From Chrysomallon squamiferum (lineage: Eukaryota; Mollusca; Gastropoda; Neomphalida; Peltospiridae): a stretch of DNA of 64,000 nucleotides. Positions 56,571 to 64,000 of this stretch are shown here, piece by piece; the first letter of the stretch is position 1; each line of letters begins with the position of its first letter. Below the pieces are notes generated by a model that was not told the origin of the DNA, made no database searches, and worked only from the letters and a program-made list of their open reading frames with translations. The position numbers were made by a program, and so were the translations under genes. Where the stretch lies: NCBI GenBank assembly GCA_012295275.1, contig CM022673.1, positions 5,102,153 to 5,166,152 of the forward strand. Direction: 5' to 3'.

Positions 56571-58602
56571 ACCGAAACTAATTTTTAACGTTCGATATTT
56601 TTTTAGAAGCCAAATTCAAATGCTACGACATGTTATATTAAACCTATATAATATATCATCAATCTTATTATTATTATCATTATTATTAATTAAATTAAAT
56701 TGACTGACGATGGAACAGTTGCATAATTATGGAAACAAAAACATTGCTGTCTTGAAGAAAGGGATTAAGAACAGAATATATTTTACAAATAAATAAATTT
56801 AAAGCACAGTACATATAATATATAAAAAATACAACTGTTAGGCATACATCCACTTCAAATTGGCATTTGTAAAATGTAACTGATTTTCCAAAGTCACAAC
56901 TTATTTTATCATACAACTGTAAAAAAAAAGAAAGAAAATTCAGCATGTAATCTCTAAATTGATGAAAATGAAGTATATTTTGAGGTATTTCATAAGATAA
57001 AATTAAGAGAGTTTTGTTCTTTTATCATAATGCAAATTAAAAATCAATAAGTTTAATAGGTTTTGAAAAGATGTTGGAAGAGAAATTTCCAATGAAATTA
57101 GCTTACAATCCAGCACTGAATCGATCAAACAAAAGTGTATTTTATCCAATAATTATGTTTTCTACATAACAAAGACATAAATAGTAATATTCCAATTTTA
57201 TTTTAATAAATGTCAGTTATTTTACTAAAATAAACTGATAAGGGCATGTGCACATGATTTCTTTTTAACTTATTTTCTTTTTTTTAGAAAATTCTAGACA
57301 ATTTATGCTATAATTTGGAGATTGTAATTTTTTTTTATCACATTGTGTTATTCTGAAAGCAGCCTTGTTCAGTTAGGCACTGGAAACTCCCTTTTCTGAT
57401 ACAGGTAAGCTATTTAATTTGTAATATAGTATATATATTAAAATAAAAAAAACAATAATGAAATTAATCTTTTAATTTACACTGAAATAATTAAATTTAC
57501 AGATTTTTTTTTTAAATTTATAAACAACAACAGTAATAAAATTATATACAAATTGTCTATAGTTGTTGATAGAAACTGTTTTTCATTATAAACAGCATTT
57601 GTGGAATCAATTTGTTGAAGAAGTCTGAAAAGTTTCATTGTTCATTCTTTACAGATCACTGCTCTACAAAACAATCAGCAGATGTTTCAAATTTTGTAAC
57701 AATATTATCCAAGAAAAGATATTATTAAACAATAAACTGAACAATCTATGAAATAAATTCAAGTGACTGTTTTGGGCTAACAAACATCATAAAGTACTAA
57801 AACTGCAAAGAAGCTTGCTGGCAACCATATACATTATTTTTTCTCCTTGTGTACTTACCTTTGTCAGGGACTAAATTATTAGCATATCTGCTTATATGTA
57901 ATATTTTATTTTAATTATTATCTTTTAAAATTCCAATATTTACATGTCAGATATCTTATAATTATTATATTCAGACTGCATTGAGACTAAAGTTTGATCT
58001 CCAGTATTAAATAAAATAATCGTTTGGGAGCATATACAATTTGTTTAGGCTCTTCATTTAACCAACATGAGTACAATTTGACATATTCCAGATGTTAAAA
58101 AACACAACAACAAAACCAAAAAAATCCTGCAAATTTGTTTACAAATTTTATTGTGTAAACAGTGTAAAAACAGATTAAATGTTATCAAATATTTGTTCCA
58201 TTCAGTAAAGACAGATAGAGGAGAAATTACATAATATTCAGTCAAAGATTTAATGTTTCATTTTTAAAATGAAAAGATATTAATGAATTTGTAATGTAAA
58301 AATCTATTCCAAAGTAATATTCATGTGATATATTATATATTCAAAATAATAATAAGTAAGATTTCGCATTAGCAATAGGCAATATTGATAACTAAGCCTG
58401 GTGACTACATTTAAAAAAAAAAATTAACAAAATAAAAATAATTTGCATAAGAATTAAAAAACAAAATATATTTACATACATATTTACAAGTCAAAGTATT
58501 CATTTCTAAACTACTGAACTATTAAACATCATGTACACTGATTCTTAATTTCTATTTTGAAATAAAAACATCATGTTTAACAGAAAGAAATTTATTTTCT
58601 GT
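56571..58602. other. Intergenic region between PTPN4 and the BTB gene
   Basis: About 2 kb of AT-rich sequence between the PTPN4 promoter and the inferred 3' end of the BTB gene. Two short frames (83 and 63 codons) show no family similarity. No promoter, RNA gene or repeat element is recognised. Confidence 0.7.
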
Positions 58603-58608
58603 TTTATT
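58603..58608 (-). terminator. Candidate poly(A) signal of the BTB gene
   Basis: AATAAA on the minus strand is the closest such hexamer that I found downstream of the stop at 59112, implying a 3' UTR of about 500 nt. Another copy lies at 58591-58596. Hexamers are common in AT-rich DNA, so this is weak. Confidence 0.3.
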
Positions 58609-59111
58609 TGATTTAATAATAATATGATGAAAAAAAAAAAAAAAAAATAAAATAAAATAATAATAATAAACTAAAAAACGAATTGCACAACAAAATCATT
58701 CTATATATCCTCATTCTGTCATGAATTTTTGTAAAGGCCAAATTTAAAAAAAAAAAAAAAAAAAAATCATGGCTTCTTTTCATTTCTTATAAGTTGCCTT
58801 TGCTTATAAGTTGTATATTATTGTTATGAAAAATAGAAACAATAAATTTAAAATATACATAAAAATAATAAGGCTATTTGTTTTAACACAATTATGACTA
58901 TTGTGACAATAATTTAAATAAAAACCCCAAAAATATTTGGAATTGTTTCTCTACTGTGTTCTACAACTCTCAGAATCAAGAGAGTTAATGTTTGTGACTG
59001 TTGACAGCTTTGTATATAACTGATTGGTATTGTGTCAGCTTTAGTTGAGAACAGATCAGAATCAAAGTAATATGTGAATCATCTGTAGTCAAAATTGGAG
59101 ATACGCCATTT
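58609..59111 (-). other. Inferred 3' UTR of the BTB gene
   Basis: The stretch from the stop codon to the candidate poly(A) signal has no coding signal. It contains poly-A runs near 58630 and 58745 and an AAT-rich stretch. Confidence 0.4.
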
Positions 59112-59540
59112 TTACTTGTTTAACTTGGAACCTGCCTGTACTTTGGAATTCAAAGCATTAATCAATGGTGGAAGATTATAGTATTTTGCTTCAGTCAATA
59201 GTTCTTTCAGAATAGCAACATCAGTTGGAAAACTCTCAACAGCTTGTTTACCATCTCTTAAATAATTCAGAATGTAGCGAAAATGTGTGCCATCTCTGTC
59301 GATAAAAAAGCTTCCATCTTTTTCCCTGTGAACTGAATTGCGTCCACTGAACATTGCATCAAATATGGAATCCTTCTCACGTGTCATTGTTACCATTGAT
59401 GTAGTGAACTTCAACCCACCAATACTCAGATCAATTTTCTGTTCTGAAATTTTGTTCTGATCTTCCACTCTTTTCAAATCATCTTCAAGTTTTTTCTTTT
59501 TTGTAAGGAAATCAGTGAGGCTTTGTTTGTACTTTGACAT
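59112..59540 (-). CDS. Coding exon 3: coiled-coil end and KCTD-type BTB domain (residues 369-510)
   Basis: The acceptor is TATAACAG before 59540, phase 0, and the stop is TAA at 59114-59112. The coiled coil continues (MSKYKQSLTDFLTKKKKLED). A T1/KCTD BTB domain follows with its signature blocks: KIDLSIGGLKFTTS (the V.LNVGG..F.TS motif), DSIFDAMFSGR, and FFIDRDGTHFRYILNYLRDG, then LKELLTEAKYYNLPPLINAL. The domain is intact and the protein ends soon after it, so there is no channel or other C-terminal domain. Confidence 0.95.
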   Translation of the reverse strand: MSKYKQSLTDFLTKKKKLEDDLKRVEDQNKISEQKIDLSIGGLKFTTSMVTMTREKDSIFDAMFSGRNSVHREKDGSFFIDRDGTHFRYILNYLRDGKQAVESFPTDVAILKELLTEAKYYNLPPLINALNSKVQAGSKLNK

Positions 59541-59840
59541 CTGTTATAAAGTAAAGATAAAAGTTGAAGTTGAAGTTAAAGTAAAGTAAAGAGTAAACTA
59601 AAACTAAAACTAAAATAAAGAAAACTAAAGTAAAGTAAAGTAAAGTAAAATAAAGAAAAGAAAAGAAAGTAAAGTAAAAGCAAAAGCAAAGAATGAAGTA
59701 AAATAAAGTAAAGTAAAAGTGAAAGCAAAGAATGAAGTAAAATAAAGAAAAGTAAAGTAAAGTAAAGAAAAAATTAATGTAAAGTAAAGTAAAAAGTAAG
59801 AAGTAAAGTAAAGTAAAGTAAAAATTAAAGTAAAACTAAC
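59541..59840 (-). repeat. Degenerate (TAAAG)n tract filling an intron
   Basis: Almost the whole 300-nt intron between coding exons 2 and 3 of the BTB gene is a run of TAAAG/AAAGT pentamers with variants (GAAAA, AAAGC, AACTA) on the plus strand. On the sense strand it is CTTTA, which supplies the pyrimidine tract of the downstream acceptor. Confidence 0.92.
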
Positions 59841-60286
59841 ATTTCTTTCAAAATCGGCTTCCTTTTCTTTTAGGTCTGATTCCTTGTTATCAAGTTTGAT
59901 CTTCTTAGCTTTCAAAGATTCATCCAGTACCTTCAATTCTTCCTCCTTTTTCTCCAGTTTTGCAAGTCTGCTCCCAACAATCATTTCGGCCTGATCACCA
60001 AGAACTCTTGTCTGTTTCATTATTGATTCATTGACATCAACTGCCAGCTGCTGGAAAGCTTCATTAAGAGCAACATTCCAGTCTGAATCTGATTTTGCTG
60101 AGCTGTGGACAAATGGAGCAATTTCTCCAAAAAATGCATTTTCTTGATCATAAGCTGAGGAGCCTGCCATTTTTGGAGGAAGTTCCTCGAGGCAGATTTT
60201 AATTACAAGGCCGTGTTGATCAAGGACTTTGTTAAGACTCACATTCATTTCTTGTTGCTGAACCAATCCAGTTGATGCTTGCTGTT
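59841..60286 (-). CDS. Coding exon 2: linker and coiled coil (residues 220-368)
   Basis: The acceptor is TTTACAG and the donor AGAAAT/GTTAGT. It is 446 nt, phase 1 to 0. It starts (E)QQASTGLVQQQEMNVSLNKV and contains KICLEELPPKMAG. From residue about 315 it becomes a charged heptad-like helix (RLAKLEKKEEELKVLDES ... KEKEADFERN). The frame stays open past the donor only because the intron is a stop-free repeat; the residues read there are not coding. Confidence 0.9.
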
Positions 60287-60421
60287 CTGTAAAATAAAAC
60301 TTTAAAAATAAGTTTAAATTAACAGATATAAAGATTTTCTGCATAAATAAGTAAATTATAACTCACATTATCATAATTAATGTAATATGTAAATTGAAAA
60401 TGATAAAAATGAAAAACAAAC

Positions 60422-61079
60422 CTTGCATGAAAAAGTTTTGACGCTGTCGCAGTGTGTTTAATAGCAATTGGTTTTCAGCACACACCAGACTTCCAAGCAT
60501 AATGTACAATGCCTGGTCAATACACTTAACAGAAATTTCACTCCCCATCTGTGATAGTGACAGCCACATTCGAACTCCACTGCTGGGTGGAATTTTCAGC
60601 AAACGTCTTGCAATCATTTCCAGGAATGAGATTTGTTCCCAGAAAAGAACCTGGATAAAACAGAACTGCTCAGGACACTGAAGCTGATCCAGTCTTCCAA
60701 CAGAAATGGAAACTAAATCCAACATGTTGTCAACAAAAATATTTTCTGTACCTGATGGTAGGTTAACACAGAAGAACTGAGAGTTGTTTGGTCGACGTAA
60801 AAATACTGAATCATCTGCTAGTCCATACCACGATAATAGAATTTTCCAAACAGTTTCAGGAATGAAAGTGTTTTCAAATTCACTCATTGAGAGGTACAAT
60901 GGACGCATTTCCACAGCCTTAACATTCTGGTCAGAAAGCTTTGTTTTGTATTCTTTCATCCATTCTTTAGAAACACCATATTCCCATTGGAATGTACCAG
61001 TGGAGAACTGTTGTACAGATAAGGTGTTTTCAAACAAAGATTGCTGAACAATTTTGGGAGGTGCCCGGGGAACAGCCAT
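60422..61079 (-). CDS. Coding exon 1: DUSP-like and UBL-like region (residues 1-219)
   Basis: ATG at 61079 (AACCATGGC, good context) follows an acceptor (poly-T then CAG, AG at 61093-61092), so a non-coding exon lies upstream. The donor is CAAG/GTTTGT after 60422, phase 1. The DUSP core is seen as W32, SKEWMKEYK (38-46), then VWKILLSWYGL (77-87). The UBL-like part has a hydrophobic strand FIQVLFWEQISF followed by LLKIP and MWL, as in USP UBL domains. Similarity is recognised by eye, so the DUSP and UBL calls are less certain than the BTB call. Confidence 0.88.
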
Positions 61080-61439
61080 GGTTAATTAGTACTGAAAAAA
61101 AAAAAATAAAAATAAATAAATAAAAGATAAATCATTTGATCAATTTTAATCAGTATACTTGGCACTATCTTTTTCCTAGCCAACTATTTTCTGCTTTAAA
61201 ATAGAAAATCCAAGCTAACTAACATTTTTTGAGTTACTTGGTTTTGCTCAAGACATGTCAGAATAAACATGCTACATTACTGCTAGCAAACTGGTTTTAT
61301 CCTGTTATGTTATCTCTGATTATCAGCAAGGAGTTCTTAATAAGTCAAAAATAACAAAAGAAACCACCCCCATCAATATAAGACAGAGCTTCAGCACTTT
61401 ATTTTTGAAAACAGATCAACATCTGTGTCAACCAAAAAT

Positions 61440-61760
61440 CCCATCTGAAAGAATCAATGAGCTTCAAGGTCACAGGCTACCAGACATTCAGAAGTGTTTG
61501 CAGTGGAAGAACCTTGGGCGAGGTACTCACTCTGGGTAGGAATAACATCAGTGCAACTGAAGATTTATGGATGCAGTTGAATTTAAAAACATCTCAGCTA
61601 CACAAAGTAAAGAAACTCTTTTAACGATATCCAAACATCGGTGCTTTAACAGCCAGTCCCAGAGCTGGGGTTACAACAATACTGGCAGAAAAGAAGAGGA
61701 GATAGAAAGCTTGCAGGATGAAAAATACTTTAATCTCATTAATGACCCACTTGACTAACC
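61440..61760 (+). mobile_element. LINE relic, endonuclease part (broken)
   Basis: In one plus frame, FKVTGYQTFRS ... TLGRNNISATEDLW resembles the middle of an apurinic-type endonuclease of a non-LTR retrotransposon. After a TAA and a frame change comes FNSQSQSWGYNNTGR, then YFNLINDPLD, which matches the (GD)FN.H...WG and L(I/L)ND motifs of that domain. Stops and frameshifts show it is dead. It lies antisense to the BTB gene in its inferred first intron. Confidence 0.75.
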
Positions 61761-62040
61761 AATGATTGCCAGGAATACAAGCTCACGATATAAGCCACTC
61801 AGTTTCAGTCTTTGTCACAACACCTAACATAATTAATTGCTGTTCCTGCAATGGACTCAAAAGATCTAACTTTCATAAACTGAGCAAATCATTTCTGAGG
61901 CAACATAAGGCATGACTGCCAGATAAAATCCATCAAGTTAGCAGTGTCATCTGCAACCCAACCTGAGAACCACAAAGTTCCAACACCTAACCACTGGAGA
62001 GAAATACAGTATGCCACCATACAAACAAGCTCTGACACTG

Positions 62041-62520
62041 GCCATGATTGATGAACATCATGGACACATATATACCATCAGCAGATCCCAGCTTACTGTG
62101 GCATGCATGGAAATCAGAATGCAGACAGACTGGCAAAACTAGGTGCAGTTAACGAATAGGAGGATAAGTAGGTGAAATGTGAATAGATGAAATCTCTTAT
62201 TAAATCTCTCTATAGACCTCCCAAATAAACTGATGACTATCACCTGCTATCCCATCATGAACAAGTCATCATTTTCTGATTAAGGACTGGACAGAAGAGG
62301 CTCAAGGAGCATATGCTTAAGAGGTATCCGGCTGTATCTTCTTCCATGTGTTCCTGTGGAGAAGCAGAACATATGCCATCCAAAACTGCATAAACCTAAA
62401 GCATCTGAGGGAGACTTGCTCCAGAAGAAGCTGAATGGCACAAGAAGTGATCCACAGAAAACAGGATCATTCAGAGTCACTGCTGATTTTGACGTGTAGT
62501 TAACAAGTGAAAAAAAAAAA
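62041..62520 (+). mobile_element. LINE relic, RNase H and C-terminal part with A-rich tail
   Basis: IPAYCGMHGNQNADRLAKLG (ending at 62158) matches the WVPAH.GI.GNE.AD.LAK.G motif of LINE-encoded RNase H. Further on, with stops between, are LRTGQKRLKEHMLKR and SSMCSCGEAEHM, matching the FRLRTGH.RL..H and C.CG...T.EHIL block. The copy ends near 62508 in an A-run then AT repeats. The reverse transcriptase between the endonuclease and RNase H is absent, so it carries a large internal deletion. Confidence 0.8.
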
Positions 62521-62879
62521 ATATATATTCTTCTTATAATAAATCGGGTAATTAATCAATTTAAATTGAAAACAATGTTCCACACTGGTGGCATTTGCTC
62601 AATGACCAACTCAAAATGGATCAACAAATCATCCATGTCATAACACAATATTATGAATATATGACTTTGAATAACTATTTGATTACATTTCAATAACTAT
62701 TATCCTCGATTAACTATAATACTGAATTATTAAATTAAATGCTCATTCGATCATAGCGTACATTTCTGAGTCATTTAATACCTCTTTTTTAACCCCTAGA
62801 AAATCTAAATAGAAGACAAACGAGTTATAATTATCTATTTCGAAACCGAAACCAAGAAGTAAGAAAGAATATAGAGACT

Positions 62880-63090
62880 GGTTTTGTCGGCGGTGATCCG
62901 CAGGCTTCAGAAAGGCTCGAGCGACTGTGAACCAGTAAATGATTTAAGGCGAGGCACGTGATGGCTTTTTCCGAGAAACGAAGTAAATTTTATTCTTGGA
63001 AGTATGCATTGTAAACAAAAAGTAGGTTATCAGATACGTTCCTTTGATTAAATATGGCGGTGGGAATTCCGATCGACCACTCGCAAACTG
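62880..63090. promoter_or_regulatory. GC-rich promoter-like island, possibly bidirectional
   Basis: The second clear GC- and CpG-enriched island in the window. It contains GGCACGTGATGG (E-box), TGTCGGCGGTGATCCGC and ATATGGCGGTGGGAATTC with a YY1-like ATGGCGG. The BTB gene needs a non-coding exon upstream of its acceptor at 61092; this island, on the far side of a LINE relic, is the natural place. No strong minus-strand donor was found in it. A plus-strand ATG with a donor-like GTAAAT also lies here. Confidence 0.45.
62961..62982 (+). CDS. Possible first coding exon of a divergent plus-strand gene (MAFSEKR)
   Basis: ATG at 62961 with GTG before it and G at +4 opens MAFSEKR, then a donor-like A/GTAAAT in phase 1. 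Unspliced, the frame stops after 17 codons. No matching downstream exon was established. Confidence 0.2.
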
Positions 63091-64000
63091 TCAACAAAAA
63101 AAAAAAAAAAAAAAAAAAAAAGAAAGTAATTGTATGACGTTAAATACAATTCATCAATTCACAATTGTGAATTGATTACCGTAAAATAATTTAATAATAA
63201 AAAAAGTCATTTCGTTTGTAAAAAGAATAAAAATTCATGTTACTGTTTCAGTTTATGTTCAGATTATGTTATATTATCATTATTAATATTATTGGGGTTT
63301 TTTTTGTGTTTTTTTTTCACTCATACATCTCATGCATCTCCCTGATAAATGTTTAAATATATTACAACCCTGGCCTGAGATAAACCAGTGGACCAGTGGT
63401 TCAAAGGGAAAACAGCCCACTGAGCACCTTAACTTGAGATTAAGAAAACCTCGCGTTTTACTGATCTGTATGTATTCTCTGTTATTAATTTTTGGTAATC
63501 TTGCAGTTTATTTGTTAGTTATTAGTACAGTTTTTACTCCAATATTCTGCTGTTATTTACCTCAAGTGCAAATATGAAAAGGGAATTTAAAACGGTATAA
63601 ATGCTTATCAAATTTGTCGAATCAACTGTTTTTCAATTTTATTACAGACATTGATGATTGAGACAACCATGGTAATTCCATAACTGGTATAAGCCTGTGT
63701 ACAAAACCATTCCTGAAAACAAGTCTAGTGGGTTATGCCCATCAGTTTTTGGAAAAGTTCATGGTATTTTACTTAACTATCAGTTTTGTTTATAAAATTA
63801 AATATAATGTAATAAAAAGTTATGTACTTTTCCCAAAACAACCCAAGGCCTGAAAACAAAACTGATGTTTTTAAAAATACTGAAACAGAATCTTTATTGA
63901 ATGACACTGAATTTTTATTGAGCAATAAATGATTAATTTCATTCTTAAGATAAAAGCAGAAATCATAATTAAAATACTGGATATATTTTTAGAATTTTAC
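63091..64000. other. Right flank
   Basis: A poly-A run at 63,094-63,120, then AT-rich sequence with the hydrophobic 81-codon frame. Nothing else is supported to the end of the window. Confidence 0.6.
63332..63577 (+). CDS. Unassigned 81-codon frame with a hydrophobic segment
   Basis: The frame has a hydrophilic N-terminal half (PWPEINQWTSGSKGKQ) followed by basic residues and a membrane-like stretch (LLICMYSLLLIFGNLAVYLL) ending at TGA. The 63360-63470 part is richer in GC than its surroundings, which is unusual for a chance frame here. No clear acceptor, donor or family was recognised. It may be an exon of a gene to the right or chance. Confidence 0.22.
   Translation: MHLPDKCLNILQPWPEINQWTSGSKGKQPTEHLNLRLRKPRVLLICMYSLLLIFGNLAVYLLVISTVFTPIFCCYLPQVQI

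Larger units (their letters stand above)
59112..61079 (-). other. Gene span: DUSP/UBL-like, coiled-coil, KCTD-type BTB protein, 510 aa
   Basis: Three coding exons in phase (1, then 0) give a complete 510-residue protein. Residues 34-95 resemble a DUSP domain (GVSKEWMKEYK ... FIPETVWKILLSWYGLADDS). Residues 138-205 resemble the ubiquitin-like domain that follows DUSP in USP4/11/15 (RRLLKIPPSSGVRMWL ...). Residues 315-402 are a Lys/Glu-rich coiled coil. Residues 403-500 are a clear KCTD/T1-type BTB domain. KCTD BTB domains commonly assemble as oligomers and recruit CUL3, so a CUL3-adaptor role is a reasonable inference. No USP catalytic domain is present. I do not recognise a named gene with this domain order. 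Confidence 0.85.
61094..62879 (-). other. Inferred first intron of the BTB gene
   Basis: Runs from the acceptor at 61093 to the promoter island. Most of it is the antisense LINE relic. The remainder (61,094-61,430 and 62,525-62,879) shows nothing coding. Confidence 0.5.

Noticed and set aside
59625-59840. A Phe/Leu/Tyr-rich extension of the coiled-coil frame.
   Set aside because: It is the pentamer repeat of the intron read through. The donor GTTAGT at 59840 and the in-phase acceptor before 59540 explain it.
60454-61047. Plus-strand open frames opposite the DUSP-like exon.
   Set aside because: They are antisense shadows of a well-supported minus-strand exon.

Overview
This is an AT-rich, intron-dominated piece of a eukaryotic genome, most likely from a lophotrochozoan and probably a mollusc. 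The reasons are the protein families, the multi-kilobase introns, the dense (CA)n, (AAT)n, (AT)n and poly-A tracts, the tRNA-derived SINE-like relics and a decayed RNase-H-bearing LINE. That placement is an inference, since no sequence search was possible. There are no bacterial features: no operons, ribosome binding sites or CRISPR arrays. Almost every long open frame outside the exons listed here is low-complexity chance reading.

About 1-56,560 is the 5' part of one large minus-strand gene, the invertebrate orthologue of the FERM-PDZ protein tyrosine phosphatases PTPN4/PTPN3 (Drosophila Ptpmeg). I placed 13 consecutive coding exons (41,177 down to 5,032) by splice signals, phase continuity and similarity. 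They encode 487 residues from an ATG at 41,166: the complete FERM domain (F1, F2, F3), the FERM-adjacent segment with its RSPSK motif, and the linker before the PDZ domain. The PDZ and phosphatase domains must lie beyond the left edge. A non-coding first exon ends at 56,350 under a compact GC-rich promoter with E-box, ETS-like, YY1-like and CTCF-like motifs. Between it and the FERM start, three further candidate exons (52,653-52,685; 44,440-44,470; 43,133-43,249) all end in phase 1. Each can join the FERM exon in frame, which suggests alternative first exons or an N-terminal extension.

About 58,600-63,100 is a second minus-strand gene with three coding exons (510 aa). It combines a DUSP-like module and a ubiquitin-like module resembling the N-terminus of USP4/11/15-type deubiquitinases, a long coiled coil, and a C-terminal KCTD-type BTB/T1 domain. 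I do not know a named gene with this architecture, and it is the most interesting item in the window. Its short second coding intron is filled by a (TAAAG)n-like repeat. Its first intron appears to hold an antisense, internally deleted LINE relic (about 61,440-62,510). A second GC-rich promoter-like island lies at about 62,880-63,090 and may be bidirectional.

The two genes share orientation (about 2.5 kb apart) but no obvious pathway: one is a membrane-cytoskeleton phosphatase, the other a predicted ubiquitin-pathway adaptor. The rest is intron or intergenic sequence with simple repeats.
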